A program made the translations under genes and the position numbers. 34,176 nucleotides of DNA from Alphaproteobacteria bacterium MarineAlpha2_Bin1 (GTDB lineage: Bacteria; Pseudomonadota; Alphaproteobacteria; SHVP01): contig PTLN01000006.1 of assembly GCA_002938125.1 (NCBI GenBank), forward strand, positions 1 to 34,176, read 5' to 3'. Shown here piece by piece: positions 17,031-27,112 of the stretch (the first letter of the stretch is position 1; every line of letters begins with the position of its first letter). Under the pieces are notes generated by a model that ran no database searches, was not told the origin of the DNA, and was given only the letters and a program-made list of their open reading frames with translations.

Positions 17031-18164
17031 TCAGTCTTTTAATTCATCCCACAATTCTTTTGCTTTAGAAAAAAACCCTTCTGATTGAGGGTTTTGTGAA
17101 GATCCTTTTCCCTCATTTTCAAATTCTTTTAAAAGATCTTTTTGCTTTTTACTTAAATTAACAGGGGTTTCAACATGTGTTTCTATATGTAAGTCACCAC
17201 CCAAATTATGACCCTTTAGAGCAGGCATACCCTTCCCTCTTAGCCTAAACTGTTTTCCTGACTGAGTGCCAGCAGGTATGCTTATTTTACCCCTTTTACC
17301 TTCCAATGTAGGAACCTCTACATTTCCACCTAATGCAGCGGTAGTAATCGAAATTGGGACTTTACAAAATAAATGAGGACCTTCTCTTTGAAATAAATTA
17401 TGTTGTTTAACAGAAACAAAAATATACAGATCTCCAGGTGGCCCACCTCTCATACCTGCCTCTCCCTCACCGGAAAGTCTAATTCTAACTCCGCTTTCAA
17501 TTCCTGCTGGTATACTGACCGAAAGAGCTTTATCTTTTCTCAATCTACCATTACCAGAACATTTTTTGCATGGGTTAGTAATTTGATATCCGGCCCCTTG
17601 GCACTGTGGACATGTTCTTTCAATTGTAAAGAAACCTTGTTGAGCCCTTACTTTTCCAGCTCCATTACACATTCGACACGCTTGAGGAGAGCTTTTTCCC
17701 TCGGAACCTGTCCCATTACAGCTTGAGCAACCAACAGATGTTGGAATTTTAATGGTGGCTTTTTTTCCCTTATAAGCCTCTTCAAGTGTTACCTCCATAT
17801 TATATCTTAGATCTGCTCCTCTGCCAGAAGACTGTTGGCCACCTCCCATAAAATCTCCAAAAATATCTCCAAAAATATCTGAAAATGATGAGGCAAAATC
17901 AAAAGCTGAATTACCTCCAGGGCTTTGTCCCATACCCTGTTCAAATGCAGCGTGACCATAACGATCATATGCTGACCTTTTATTTTCGTCTCTCAAAACA
18001 TCATATGCTTCTGAAAGTTCTTTGAATTTAGCCTCAGCTGATGGATTATTTGGGTTTTTATCGGGATGATATTGCATTGCCTTTTTTCTATAGGCTTTTT
18101 TAATCTCAGCATCAGAGCTGTCCCGGCTAACTCCAAGCAATTCATAATAATCGCTTTTAGACAT
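17031..18164 (-). CDS. dnaJ: Chaperone DnaJ (Hsp40)
   Basis: 377 residues. Type I J-protein that delivers unfolded clients to DnaK and stimulates its ATPase. J domain with HPD at 33-35; a Gly/Phe-rich region (about 75-115) with the repeat Asp-Ile-Phe-Gly-Asp; four zinc-binding repeats [24 protein letters not shown] and CKKCSGNG; C-terminal beta domains with [11 protein letters not shown] and GGDLHIE. Everything needed for function is present. It lies 65 bases downstream of dnaK in the same direction, and GGA about ten bases before the ATG serves as ribosome site. Confidence 0.98.
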   Translation of the reverse strand: MSKSDYYELLGVSRDSSDAEIKKAYRKKAMQYHPDKNPNNPSAEAKFKELSEAYDVLRDENKRSAYDRYGHAAFEQGMGQSPGGNSAFDFASSFSDIFGDIFGDFMGGGQQSSGRGADLRYNMEVTLEEAYKGKKATIKIPTSVGCSSCNGTGSEGKSSPQACRMCNGAGKVRAQQGFFTIERTCPQCQGAGYQITNPCKKCSGNGRLRKDKALSVSIPAGIESGVRIRLSGEGEAGMRGGPPGDLYIFVSVKQHNLFQREGPHLFCKVPISITTAALGGNVEVPTLEGKRGKISIPAGTQSGKQFRLRGKGMPALKGHNLGGDLHIETHVETPVNLSKKQKDLLKEFENEGKGSSQNPQSEGFFSKAKELWDELKD

Positions 18165-18229
18165 GAAAGTATTTTCCAGTTATTTAAGATTTAGAGTTCA
18201 GATAAAAGTAACACAGAAAGTATCAAATT

Positions 18230-20167
18230 TTAATCTTTTTTATCATCATCTACTTCTTCAAAATCAGCATCGACTACATCTTCGTTTTCATTTGATGAAT
18301 CGCTAGAACTTGTCTCATCAAAATTCTGACCAGAACCGGGCTGTGATCCTGAATTTTGTTCAGCTTGTGCTTTATAGATAGCTTCACCCAATTTCATTGA
18401 AGCTTGAACTAAGGCTTCCGTTTTATTTTTAATTTCATCAAGATTATCAGATTCTTTTGCAACTTTGAGTTCTTCGATAGCAACTTCTATAGCACTTTTT
18501 TCTTCTTCAGAAATTTTATCGCCATGTTCCTTTAGATTTTGTTCAGTACTGTGAAGCAGACCTTCAGCCTGGTTTTTCGCTTCAACTTTTTCTTTTTTAG
18601 CTTCATCTTCACTTTTATTAGCTTCTGCATCTTTAACCATTTTTTCTATTTCATCATCGCTCAAGCCACCAGAAGCTTGGATTTTAATTTGTTGCTCTTT
18701 ACCTGTACCTTTATCTTTTGCAGAAACATTAACAATACCGTTGGCGTCTATATCAAAAGTAACTTCAATTTGAGGCATTCCTCTTGGAGCTGGAGGTATT
18801 CCAATTAGATCAAACTGACCAAGAATTTTGTTATCAGCAGCCATTTCTCTTTCACCTTGATGAACTCTAATAGTTACTGCAGATTGATTATCGTCAGCTG
18901 TAGAAAAAACTTGTGATTTTCTTGTAGGAATTGTTGTATTCCTCTCTATAAGTCTAGTAAAAACTCCACCTAATGTTTCTATTCCAAGTGACAATGGTGT
19001 AACATCTAAAAGTAATACGTCCTTGACATCACCCTGTAAAACCCCTGCTTGGATAGCTGCTCCCATAGCTACAACTTCATCCGGGTTTACACCTTTGTGG
19101 GGCTCTCTTCCAAAAAAATTTTTTACTCTCTCTACAACTTTGGGCATACGAGTCATTCCACCAACTAATACGACTTCATCAACTTCACCAGCTGTTAGGC
19201 CAGCATCTTTAAGAGCTTTCTCACATGGAATTATTGTACGATTTATTAAATCTTCTACTAAAGCTTCAAGTTTAGCTCTTGTTAATTTCATAGTTAAATG
19301 TTTAGGACCTGTTTTGTCAGCTGTTATGAATGGAAGGTTTATTTCTGTTTGCATAGAACTTGATAATTCAATTTTAGCTTTTTCAGCAGATTCTTTTAGT
19401 CTTTGCAATGCAAGTTTATCTTTTCTAAGGTCAATCCCATTTTCTTTTTTAAATTCATTTGCTAAATAATTAAGAAGGGAAATGTCAAAATCTTCTCCAC
19501 CTAGAAAAGTATCTCCATTTGTGGACTTAACTTCAAATACACCGTCACCAATCTCTAGAACTGATACATCAAATGTTCCACCTCCTAAATCATACACTGC
19601 AATGGTTTTTCCGTCTTTTTTATCAAGACCATATGCTAGCGAAGCAGCAGTTGGTTCATTGATTATTCTTAAAACTTCAAGTCCTGCGATTTTACCTGCA
19701 TCTTTTGTTGCTTGTCTTTGTGCATCATTGAAATAAGCAGGTACCGTAATTACAGCTTTTTCTACCGGTTCACCCAAGTAGCTCTCAGCGGTTTCTTTCA
19801 TTTTTTGGAGTATAAAGGCTGAAATCTGGCTTGGTGAATATTTTTCACCTCTTGCCTCGACCCAAGCATCTCCGCTATCTGACTTAATTATTGAATATGG
19901 AACCATATCAATATCTTTTTTTGTCATAGGGTCGTCGAATGTCCTTCCAATTAGCCGTTTGATTGCAAAAAGTGTTGCTTCCGGATTTGTAACGGCTTGC
20001 CTCTTTGCGCTCTGACCTACAAGTTTCTCTTTGTCTTCTGAGAATGCAACCATAGAAGGAGTTGTTCTCCCACCTTCGGTATTTTCAATTACTTTTGGCT
20101 CATTCCCTTCCATAACAGCGACACAGGAATTTGTTGTTCCCAAGTCTATACCTATAACCCTACTCAT
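18230..20167 (-). CDS. dnaK: Chaperone DnaK (Hsp70)
   Basis: 645 residues from the ATG at 20167, chosen because family members start [14 protein letters not shown] and AGGAGA lies seven bases upstream (20175-20180). ATP-driven chaperone of the cytoplasm, working with DnaJ and GrpE, both in this window. Phosphate loop [21 protein letters not shown], the adenosine motif [12 protein letters not shown], the interdomain linker [13 protein letters not shown], the substrate-binding beta domain and a helical lid are all present. The acidic tail has the form [12 protein letters not shown]. Codon and base use look richer in G+C than in neighbouring genes, as expected for a highly expressed gene. Confidence 0.99.
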   Translation of the reverse strand: MSRVIGIDLGTTNSCVAVMEGNEPKVIENTEGGRTTPSMVAFSEDKEKLVGQSAKRQAVTNPEATLFAIKRLIGRTFDDPMTKKDIDMVPYSIIKSDSGDAWVEARGEKYSPSQISAFILQKMKETAESYLGEPVEKAVITVPAYFNDAQRQATKDAGKIAGLEVLRIINEPTAASLAYGLDKKDGKTIAVYDLGGGTFDVSVLEIGDGVFEVKSTNGDTFLGGEDFDISLLNYLANEFKKENGIDLRKDKLALQRLKESAEKAKIELSSSMQTEINLPFITADKTGPKHLTMKLTRAKLEALVEDLINRTIIPCEKALKDAGLTAGEVDEVVLVGGMTRMPKVVERVKNFFGREPHKGVNPDEVVAMGAAIQAGVLQGDVKDVLLLDVTPLSLGIETLGGVFTRLIERNTTIPTRKSQVFSTADDNQSAVTIRVHQGEREMAADNKILGQFDLIGIPPAPRGMPQIEVTFDIDANGIVNVSAKDKGTGKEQQIKIQASGGLSDDEIEKMVKDAEANKSEDEAKKEKVEAKNQAEGLLHSTEQNLKEHGDKISEEEKSAIEVAIEELKVAKESDNLDEIKNKTEALVQASMKLGEAIYKAQAEQNSGSQPGSGQNFDETSSSDSSNENEDVVDADFEEVDDDKKD

Positions 20168-20223
20168 AATGATATCTCCTGTATCCCAAAATTGATGCTT
20201 CATGAATAAAGCACTGTTACTGT

Positions 20224-20251
20224 ATATAGTGTTGATATTTTTACCTGCAAG
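20224..20251 (-). promoter_or_regulatory. Candidate RpoH-type promoter of dnaK-dnaJ
   Basis: On the minus strand CTTG (20251-20248), exactly 17 bases, then ACTATAT (20230-20224). This fits the alphaproteobacterial RpoH pattern CTTG-N17-CYTATNT except for the first -10 base. The predicted start is near 20217, about 50 bases before the dnaK ATG. No CIRCE (HrcA) inverted repeat lies in this interval. Pattern match only. Confidence 0.5.
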
Positions 20252-20334
20252 ATTAATTAGGTATGATTTTTAAGTTATTGTAAAATACTGATAAATTTGG
20301 ATAAAATTCTTAATAATTGGTATATTTCTAGGTT

Positions 20335-21285
20335 TTATTGATATTTAACAGCTCTTTCTATGCAATTCCAAATATCAATCTCACATCGCTTTTTATCAAA
20401 TCTATTTATTTCTTGTAACCCAGTGGGTGATGTAACATTTATTTCCGTTAGATAACTTCCACCTATGACATCTATTCCTGCTAATAAAAGATTGTTTCTC
20501 TTTAATTCTGGACCAACAATATTACAAATTTCGATTTCACTTTTAGATAATTTAGTTTTTTTGGGCTTAGCTCCAACGTGCATATTTGCTCTTATTTCCC
20601 CTTTAGCTGGGATTCTATTTATAGCCCCAAGAATTTCTCCATTTAAAAGAACTATTCTTTTGTCGCCTTTAGAAACTTCCTTAACAAACTTTTGAACCAT
20701 CAAGGGTTCATCATACATTTTTTTAAAAATTTCAATCATAGAAGAAAAGTTTTGATCATTACTCTTAATTCTAATTATACTTTCTCCTCCATTTCCAAAT
20801 AATGGTTTAATAATGATGTCTTTATATTTTTTTCTAAAATTTAATATTTCTCTTTGACTAGAAGATATTAGTGTTGGTGGCATTAATTTATTAAAATTTG
20901 TAACTAATAACTTTTCTGGTGAATTTCTTACACTTCGTGGGTTGTTTAAAATAAATACTGACCGTTCTAGTTTTTCTAGCAGATGAGTAGCAGTTATATA
21001 AGTCATATTAAATGGAGGATCTTGTCTCATTAAAATTATATCTACATTAGAAAGTTTAGTTTTCTTGACTGGTAAAAGTTGAAAAAATTTTTCTCTATTT
21101 TTTTTTAAAATTAACTTTTGTGTATTTGCATATACCACATTATTTTCTAGAAATAGATCTTTTACTTCATAGTGAAGAATTGTATGGCCTCTCCTTTGGG
21201 CTTCAAGTGCCAGTAAGTAAGTTGAGTCAGTTTTAATATCAATAGAAGATATATGGTTCATTTGTATTGCAACAACACATTCCAT
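20335..21285 (-). CDS. gshB: Glutathione synthetase
   Basis: 316 residues. ATP-dependent ligation of gamma-glutamylcysteine and glycine in the cytoplasm. The N-terminus VVAIQMNHISSIDIKTDSTY matches the prokaryotic GshB opening (M-D-P-I-x-x-I-x-x-K-D-S-T). ILMRQDPPFNMTYI, the flexible ATP loop IKPLFGNGGESI (about 158-169), RIVLLNGEILGAINRIP and the metal-binding end EINVTSPTGLQEI are characteristic. AGGA nine bases before the ATG supports the start. It lies upstream of dnaK on the same strand, 167 bases away. No yraN homologue lies between it and rsmI, as one often finds. Confidence 0.96.
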   Translation of the reverse strand: MECVVAIQMNHISSIDIKTDSTYLLALEAQRRGHTILHYEVKDLFLENNVVYANTQKLILKKNREKFFQLLPVKKTKLSNVDIILMRQDPPFNMTYITATHLLEKLERSVFILNNPRSVRNSPEKLLVTNFNKLMPPTLISSSQREILNFRKKYKDIIIKPLFGNGGESIIRIKSNDQNFSSMIEIFKKMYDEPLMVQKFVKEVSKGDKRIVLLNGEILGAINRIPAKGEIRANMHVGAKPKKTKLSKSEIEICNIVGPELKRNNLLLAGIDVIGGSYLTEINVTSPTGLQEINRFDKKRCEIDIWNCIERAVKYQ

Positions 21286-21321
21286 CGAAATTTTCCTAAA
21301 TTTTAATTAAATTATTAAATA

Positions 21322-21930
21322 CTATTTTCTTCTTTCATCATTTTTTAATATTACAAAGCTAAGAACTTTTTCTACGCCTCTTATATTTCTGGCCTGATCC
21401 ATAACAAGAGATAATTCGTTATTACTATCAGCTATACCCATTATGTAGACAACTTGATTAACAGTTTCAATATTATAATTTAAAGCAGAAATATTTTTTT
21501 CTTTCAAAATTCTTAGTCGTAATTCATTTGATATTAAAATATCTTTAAAGTAATTTTTTATATTTGATCGATCCCGAACATTTATCTCGTTATAGACCTC
21601 TTTAACACCCTTAGTATTCCAAGCTATTTTTGAAGCTTCAATTCTATGCTCAGTCTTAGCAACATTTCCTGTAAGAAGGACTCTGCCTTCAGAAGACTTT
21701 ATACTTACTCTAAGAAAAACATCATCACTAAGTGAAAACAGTTTGTCTTTTATACTCACAATGATGGCAGTATCGTCAATAACATCACCTAAGGTTCTTT
21801 CTTGGGCTATTGCTACTCCAGTAGTAGCCCCAGCAGTTAGTATTGCTTGCGCACAACCTCCAGCATTAATACTGATTAACAACAGGGAAAAATATATAAT
21901 TAATTCTCTAATTGAAACTTTTTTTTGCAA
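21322..21930 (-). CDS. Lipoprotein with two BON domains (DolP/YraP-like)
   Basis: 202 residues. The signal peptide ends Ala-Gly-Gly-Cys at about residue 26; the lipobox is imperfect because Leu is missing at -3, but a lipid-anchored periplasmic protein fits. Two BON domains follow: about 48-115, ending in GVKEVYNEI, and about 122-200, ending in GVEKVLSFV. E. coli DolP (YraP) has this two-BON lipoprotein layout and helps keep the outer membrane intact. The neighbourhood of rsmI and lppC mirrors the enteric rsmI-lpoA-yraP cluster. Start TTG 21930 is supported by a strong AAGGAGAA at 21936-21943. Confidence 0.88.
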   Translation of the reverse strand: MQKKVSIRELIIYFSLLLISINAGGCAQAILTAGATTGVAIAQERTLGDVIDDTAIIVSIKDKLFSLSDDVFLRVSIKSSEGRVLLTGNVAKTEHRIEASKIAWNTKGVKEVYNEINVRDRSNIKNYFKDILISNELRLRILKEKNISALNYNIETVNQVVYIMGIADSNNELSLVMDQARNIRGVEKVLSFVILKNDERRK

Positions 21931-21935
21931 TTAAA

Positions 21936-21943
21936 TTCTCCTT
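21936..21943 (-). promoter_or_regulatory. Strong ribosome-binding site deciding a TTG start
   Basis: AAGGAGAA on the minus strand, five bases before the TTG at 21930. It is among the best Shine-Dalgarno matches in the window and there is no ATG near the signal peptide start, which fixes the unusual start codon of the BON lipoprotein. Confidence 0.7.
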
Positions 21944-21995
21944 GCTAAGAAAAATTGATATAGTACCATACCATAATTATTTAAATAAAAAACAA

Positions 21996-22919
21996 TCAAG
22001 ATAAACTTTTTTTATGTTGGATAATTTTTTTTAAGTTTAGCGCTTTATTATAAAGTTCTTTCTTTTTGGTACCCGTTAGTGCTGATACTTGATTAACTGC
22101 TTCAGAAACTTTCATCAAATTTAATGCTTCAAATAACAAGGTATCTATATCTTGAATATCTGTATTATCATTTAACTGAGGTCCTAAAATCAATACGTAT
22201 TCCCCTTTTGGGTTTTTAAGTTCAGGGTTAGATAAGATATTTGATATTTTATCAAAGTAAATTTTTTCATGAAGTTTTGTTAATTCCTTACAAATAGATA
22301 CATTTCTTTCAGGAAAATAATTTCTTAAGTAATCTAATGTCTTAATTAATCTCTTGGGAGTTTCAAAAAATACTATACTTCCTTTAAAAATATTAATCAA
22401 AGATATTAATTTTTTCTTTTCATTTAATTTTGTTGGAAAAAAACCTAAAAAAACAAATTTATTTGTCGGAACTCCTGAAACAGATAAAGCTGTAACAATA
22501 GAGCATGCTCCTGGAATAGGGATTACTGATATTCCTTTTTTTATACATTTAGAAACTAACTTAAATCCAGGGTCATTTATTAGAGGTGTTCCGGAATCAG
22601 AAATCAATGCTATGGATTTACCATCAAGTAAAATTGACAATAATTTGGGTAAAACTTTTTCTTCATTATGATCGTGATAAGAAATTAAATTATTTTTTAT
22701 ATTATAGAAATTAAGTAGTTTTCTACTTCTTCTAGTATCCTCACAGGCTATAATATCTACATGATGTAGTATTTCTATCCCCCTTATTGTAAAGTCTTTT
22801 AAATTTCCAATGGGGGTTGATGTAACATATAGCCCAGCTTCTAATTTACTTGTTACGTTTGGGTTGATATTCTTATAAAAATTATAATTTTTTATAGCAG
22901 GTGATTTTCTTGAGAGCAT
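21996..22919 (-). CDS. rsmI: 16S rRNA 2'-O-methyltransferase of C1402
   Basis: 307 residues. Tetrapyrrole-methylase fold enzyme that methylates the ribose of C1402 in 16S rRNA. GLYVTSTPIGNLKDFTIRG (about 28-46), ACEDTRRSRKLL, ISYHDHNE, ALISDSGTPLINDPGF (about 104-119), PIPGACSIVTALSVSG and the late GEYVLILG are all diagnostic. The N-terminus is about 15 residues longer than in E. coli, and no other start codon is available before the core. Its ATG lies inside the 5' end of the divergent lppC gene. Confidence 0.96.
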   Translation of the reverse strand: MLSRKSPAIKNYNFYKNINPNVTSKLEAGLYVTSTPIGNLKDFTIRGIEILHHVDIIACEDTRRSRKLLNFYNIKNNLISYHDHNEEKVLPKLLSILLDGKSIALISDSGTPLINDPGFKLVSKCIKKGISVIPIPGACSIVTALSVSGVPTNKFVFLGFFPTKLNEKKKLISLINIFKGSIVFFETPKRLIKTLDYLRNYFPERNVSICKELTKLHEKIYFDKISNILSNPELKNPKGEYVLILGPQLNDNTDIQDIDTLLFEALNLMKVSEAVNQVSALTGTKKKELYNKALNLKKIIQHKKSLS

Positions 22920-24562
22920 TAGGTTTTAACACTTTCTTTATTTTAAAGAAGATATTTTATAACGTAATTTTACTGATGTTAATCTTTTTAAGCTCCTGTG
23001 CTGAAAAACAGATCGAAAAACTATCATCTAATGATCTAAATGAAAACTTTAAACCACGAGTACTTGAAAATTCATCTAATACTCCCTTAAACACATCAAT
23101 CAATACAAAAAAAACATCAGATTCTAAACTTATATCGGATGAAGAAGAAACTAACAGAAAAAGAGTAACAAAAATTTATCAAAGTAGCTCTTTAAATGAT
23201 AACCAATTTTCAGATAGATTTTTAAAGCCAGAAGTTAAATTAAAAAAACAACACAAGAATTCCATTTTTCAAAAAGATATTGAAAATTTAGATTATAATA
23301 AAGACCAAGGTGAATCATTAAATTCTAAAAACGATAATGATGCTTTAACCTATAATAAAAATCAGGAGGAAGAACCATCTATTTCAAAAAACGAACCCAA
23401 CCTAAAATTAACCCCAGAGATATCAAATAGTAAAATTAAAGTAGGTTTACTGCTGCCTCTTTCTGGGTCTAATGCAGAATTGGGTACAGCAATGCTAAAT
23501 GCTGCAACTTTGGCAATTTTTGATTTGTCTGACGAAAATTTTGAATTATTACCAAGAGATACCGGGGGAACTCCGGCGGGATCCATCAATGCAATTAATG
23601 AATTAATTTCTAATGGAGCTGAAATGATTTTAGGACCTGTTTTTAGCAATTCCGTAAAAGCTATATCTCCGATTGTTCAATCAGCAAATATTACTGTTAT
23701 TGCATTTTCAAATGATAGCTCTATATCTGAAAAAAACATTTATTTATTAGGTTTCTCACCAGAACAGCAAATAGAAAGAATTGTAAGTTTTGCAAATACA
23801 CAAGGTATAATAAATTATGCCGCAGTTGTGCCTGAAAGTGCATATGGGGAAAAAATTATTAAAGCTATAGAAAAATATATTCCAATGTATGGAGGTAGAT
23901 TAAATAAACTTGAAAAATATGATATTAAGCAAGGTGATTACAGAGACGTGATTAAAAAAATAACTGATTATGAAGAAAGAAAAAAACTTCTAATAGATAG
24001 TAGAGAAAAACTATTAACTCAAGGTGATCCTGTTGCATTAAAAGCTCTTGAGCGCCTTGAGGAAAAGGAAACAATGGGTGAGGTCAATTTTGAAGCTATA
24101 TTGATACCCGAAGGTGGTGCAAGGTTAAGATCCATTGCTCCATTGTTAGCTTTTTATGATGTGGATCCAAGATCAATTAAAATTCTTGGAACAGGTTTAT
24201 GGGATGAACCAGGTATTGGTTTGGAACCTGCCTTAGTTGGTGGATGGTTTGCTGGACCATCACCAGAAGTTGGAGAAAGTTTTAGAAAAAAATACAGAAA
24301 GGTATATTCAACAGATCCTCACAGACTTGCGAGTCTAAGTTACGATGCTACTGCATTAGCAATTGTTTTATCAAGAAATAGTAATCAAAATTCAATCAAT
24401 TTATCTATTTTACAAAATTCATCTGGTTTTACGGGAGTGGATGGCTTGTTTAGATTTAATAAAGAAGGTTTGGCTGAGAGAGGCTTAGCAGTTTTAGAAA
24501 TAAATAAAAAAGGATTAAAAATAATCAACCCTTCACCTCAGGTTTTTAATGTTTTGAATTAA
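22910..24562 (+). CDS. LppC/LpoA-like periplasmic-binding-fold lipoprotein
   Basis: 550 residues from TTG 22910 (AGGTGA five bases upstream); GTG 22901 is a possible longer start. The signal peptide ends LIFLSSC (Cys about residue 30-33). A polar linker of roughly 140 residues contains a loose repeat of Tyr-Asn-Lys-(D/N)-Gln. From KVGLLLPLSG onward comes a type 1 periplasmic-binding fold: GTAMLNAATLAIFD, GGTPAGSINAINELISNGAEMILGP in pieces, VPESAYGEKI, and GTGLWDEPG. The family includes LpoA, the outer-membrane activator of PBP1A; in alphaproteobacteria it is annotated as a penicillin-binding protein activator without direct proof. The 3' end overlaps hemW by 17 bases. Confidence 0.88.
   Translation: MRALGFNTFFILKKIFYNVILLMLIFLSSCAEKQIEKLSSNDLNENFKPRVLENSSNTPLNTSINTKKTSDSKLISDEEETNRKRVTKIYQSSSLNDNQFSDRFLKPEVKLKKQHKNSIFQKDIENLDYNKDQGESLNSKNDNDALTYNKNQEEEPSISKNEPNLKLTPEISNSKIKVGLLLPLSGSNAELGTAMLNAATLAIFDLSDENFELLPRDTGGTPAGSINAINELISNGAEMILGPVFSNSVKAISPIVQSANITVIAFSNDSSISEKNIYLLGFSPEQQIERIVSFANTQGIINYAAVVPESAYGEKIIKAIEKYIPMYGGRLNKLEKYDIKQGDYRDVIKKITDYEERKKLLIDSREKLLTQGDPVALKALERLEEKETMGEVNFEAILIPEGGARLRSIAPLLAFYDVDPRSIKILGTGLWDEPGIGLEPALVGGWFAGPSPEVGESFRKKYRKVYSTDPHRLASLSYDATALAIVLSRNSNQNSINLSILQNSSGFTGVDGLFRFNKEGLAERGLAVLEINKKGLKIINPSPQVFNVLN
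22954..22982 (-). promoter_or_regulatory. Sigma-70-type promoter of rsmI inside lppC
   Basis: On the minus strand TTAACA (22982-22977), exactly 17 bases, then TAAAAT (22959-22954); each box differs from consensus at one base. The predicted start is near 22947, about 28 bases before the rsmI ATG. It lies in codons of the lppC signal peptide, as it must because the two genes overlap at their 5' ends. Confidence 0.4.
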
Positions 24563-25718
24563 TTACCTGATCAAACCTATACAATATACTATCTAATACA
24601 GCTTTACCTTCTGAAGACGTCCTTATTTTTGATTCTTTTCTCTCAATTAGTCCTTCTTTTATAAGATCTTTGATTAAAGGTATTTCTATTATTTCTTCTA
24701 GTTTTAATTTTGAAAATTTATTAAACCTTTTAGCAGGTAAAAATTCTTTTAATCTTAGTCCAGTTATAAGAACTTCCATAGCTGTTTCATTTGTAGATAA
24801 TATTTCTCTATGTTCTATACCATTAGTATTTTTTAAAATTGCTTCTAGCCATTTTCTGGGAGATTTTATTTGAACTAAAGACATTCTATTTAAATTTTTT
24901 GAAACTCTACTGTGCGCTCCCGGTCCAATGCCTAGATATTGGTTATACCTCCAATAACCAAGATTATGAATACTTTCATTACCAATAGTTGAATGATTTG
25001 AAATTTCATATTGTGGTAATTTATATTTTTCTGACATTTCTTGAATTATAAAATACATCTCACTCAATTTTTCATCAGAAGGTAGATTTAATTTCCCTGA
25101 TTTTAATTGTTTAAAGAAAGGGGTTTTTGGTTCAATTGTAAGTTGGTAAATGGATAAATGACCAAGTGTTTGAGCAAAATCCATTATTTCCCTCAAATCT
25201 TGTTTAAAAGTTAATATTTTTTGGTCAGGCATTCCATAAATAATATCCAAATTTGCTTTAAAAAATAACTTTTCAATATATTTAATTGCTTTTTTAGCTT
25301 GGTCAGAGTCATGGTCTCTTCCAAGAAATTTGAGTTCAGTATCTTTAAAAGACTGAACACCAAGAGATACTCGGTTTATGCCAGCTAATTTATAGTTATA
25401 TAAATTTTCATACTTTAATGAAGAAGGATTAGCCTCAATAGTAATTTCTACATTCGAGGACAGAGAGAAATTATTATTTATAAAATTAATAATTTTTTCA
25501 ATAAAGTCAGCACTGATAAGGGAAGGTGTCCCTCCACCAAAATAAATACTTTTTACTTCCTTTAAATTAGTAAAAAAAGAAATATTCTCTATTTCTTTTT
25601 CATAAGCCTTTCGCCAAGTAGACGTATCGATATCTTCAAGTTTTCTTACGTTAAAGTCACAATAAGGACATATAGTTTTACACCAAGGCCAATGAATATA
25701 AATTCCTAGTGATTTCAA
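24546..25718 (-). CDS. hemW: HemW, radical-SAM haem chaperone
   Basis: 390 residues. Radical SAM protein related to coproporphyrinogen dehydrogenase HemN; HemW binds haem and inserts it into respiratory enzymes. The cluster motif C13-x3-C17-x2-C20-x-F22 is the HemW form. FGGGTPS (about 61-67), EANPSS, NRVSLGVQSF and the substrate-domain YEISNHS and LGYWRYNQYLGIGPGAHS elements are intact. It lacks HemN's N-terminal extension. It is the last gene of rph-rdgB-hemW, one base after the rdgB stop. Confidence 0.94.
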   Translation of the reverse strand: MKSLGIYIHWPWCKTICPYCDFNVRKLEDIDTSTWRKAYEKEIENISFFTNLKEVKSIYFGGGTPSLISADFIEKIINFINNNFSLSSNVEITIEANPSSLKYENLYNYKLAGINRVSLGVQSFKDTELKFLGRDHDSDQAKKAIKYIEKLFFKANLDIIYGMPDQKILTFKQDLREIMDFAQTLGHLSIYQLTIEPKTPFFKQLKSGKLNLPSDEKLSEMYFIIQEMSEKYKLPQYEISNHSTIGNESIHNLGYWRYNQYLGIGPGAHSRVSKNLNRMSLVQIKSPRKWLEAILKNTNGIEHREILSTNETAMEVLITGLRLKEFLPAKRFNKFSKLKLEEIIEIPLIKDLIKEGLIERKESKIRTSSEGKAVLDSILYRFDQVINSKH

Positions 25719-25719
25719 T

Positions 25720-26313
25720 TTAAAAAAATTTTATAATTTCAAAAAATTGATTAAATGCTATGGATCTATGACTTATATTTTCTTTAAATTCTTTTTTCAT
25801 TTCTCCAAAAGTTTTTTTATACCCTAATGGAATAAATATAGGATCATAGCCAAATCCATATTTACCTCTAGGAGGCCACGTCAAGTTGCCATACACTCTG
25901 CCTTCAAAAATGTTATATCTATTATTTGGAAAAACTATTGCTATGCTGCAAACAAACCAAGCAAAGTTATTTTTACCCATGAGTTTTTTATTAACCTTTT
26001 TCATTGCAAGATTGAAATCCTTCTTTGGCCCTCCCCACCTTGCTGAGAAAATTCCAGGTTTCCCGTTAAGGGCAGGTATTACTAGACCAGAATCATCTCC
26101 TAGAGATGGTAAGTTAGTTAATTTTGCGGTATGAGATGCCTTTAATAATGCATTACCTTTAAAGGTTTTTTCAGTTTCTTCTGGTTCTGGAATATTAAGC
26201 TCATAAGAAGGGATTGTCTTCACACTTATTCTGCTAAGATATCCCTTGATTTCTTCGACTTTATCTTTGTTATTACTAGCAATTACAACTTTATTTCTTA
26301 TATTTTTTTTCAT
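25720..26313 (-). CDS. rdgB: dITP/XTP pyrophosphatase
   Basis: 197 residues from ATG 26313; a TTG at 26316 would add one residue. Removes non-canonical purine triphosphates (dITP, XTP) before they enter DNA. VVIASNNKDKVEEI opens the fold, LGDDSGLVIPALNGKPG (about 71-87) holds the metal and base pocket, and GFGYDPIF plus ISHRSIAF close the active site. Between rph and hemW with gaps of only a few bases, so co-transcribed; the order rph-rdgB-hemW is conserved in alphaproteobacteria. Confidence 0.95.
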   Translation of the reverse strand: MKKNIRNKVVIASNNKDKVEEIKGYLSRISVKTIPSYELNIPEPEETEKTFKGNALLKASHTAKLTNLPSLGDDSGLVIPALNGKPGIFSARWGGPKKDFNLAMKKVNKKLMGKNNFAWFVCSIAIVFPNNRYNIFEGRVYGNLTWPPRGKYGFGYDPIFIPLGYKKTFGEMKKEFKENISHRSIAFNQFFEIIKFF

Positions 26314-26318
26314 CAATT

Positions 26319-27059
26319 TTATTTCTTTAGAATTTGAGATTGCAATAAAATTAATTCGCTAATACCCTTTTTAGCAAGAGTAAATAAACTTAAAAAATCT
26401 TTCTCTGATAAAGGTTTAGTTTCTGCTGTGCTCTGTATTTCTATAATTTTTTTGTTTGAGGTTATAATAAAATTTGCATCAACTTCTGCCTCTGAGTCTT
26501 CTTTATAATCAAGATCAAGAATTGGTACTCCTTGATACATCCCACATGATACTGCTGCAACTTGGTTTATCATTGGTGTTTTAGAAATTTTCTTTTGACT
26601 TATGAGCCAATTGATTGATTCATGGAGAGCAACAAAAGAACCTGTTATTGCTGCAGTTCTTGTGCCTCCATCAGCTTGAATTACATCACAATCAATTATT
26701 ATTTGCCTCTCTCCTAATTTTGTAAGATCTACTACTGATCGTAATGATCTACCAATTAATCTTTGAATTTCTTGTGTTCTACCAGTCTGTTTGCCTCTTA
26801 CTGATTCTCTATTTATTCTAGAATTAGTTGATCTAGGTAACATGCCATATTCTGCGGTAACCCAACCTTTTCCAGAGTTTCTTAACCAAGGAGGTATTTT
26901 TTCTTCTACAGAGGCCGAGCAAATTACTTCTGTATTTCCAAATTTTACTAAGCAGGAACCTTCAGCATTTTTTAAAACATTTTTTTTAAGAGAAACCTCT
27001 CTTAATTCATTAAAACTTCTTCCGGAGGGTCTAGAAATCGCCTTATTTTTTGTTAACAT
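26319..27059 (-). CDS. rph: Ribonuclease PH
   Basis: 246 residues from ATG 27059, preceded by GGGA at suitable spacing; an upstream in-frame start would add eight residues not usual in the family. Phosphate-dependent 3' exoribonuclease that trims tRNA and rRNA precursors. RPSGR near the N-terminus, [14 protein letters not shown] (about 64-77), [15 protein letters not shown] and [17 protein letters not shown] (about 120-136) are the RNase PH signature stretches. It heads rph-rdgB-hemW and diverges from hrcA, the classic alphaproteobacterial arrangement. Confidence 0.97.
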   Translation of the reverse strand: MLTKNKAISRPSGRSFNELREVSLKKNVLKNAEGSCLVKFGNTEVICSASVEEKIPPWLRNSGKGWVTAEYGMLPRSTNSRINRESVRGKQTGRTQEIQRLIGRSLRSVVDLTKLGERQIIIDCDVIQADGGTRTAAITGSFVALHESINWLISQKKISKTPMINQVAAVSCGMYQGVPILDLDYKEDSEAEVDANFIITSNKKIIEIQSTAETKPLSEKDFLSLFTLAKKGISELILLQSQILKK

Positions 27060-27112
27060 CAAAAATCCCAGTTTTATAAACATAAGATGAATTTATATTA
27101 TTACAGTTAACA

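Noticed and set aside
23290-23400. Loose duplicated Tyr-Asn-Lys-x-Gln segment in the LppC linker
   Set aside because: Two imperfect units in a low-complexity linker; not a convincing tandem repeat.
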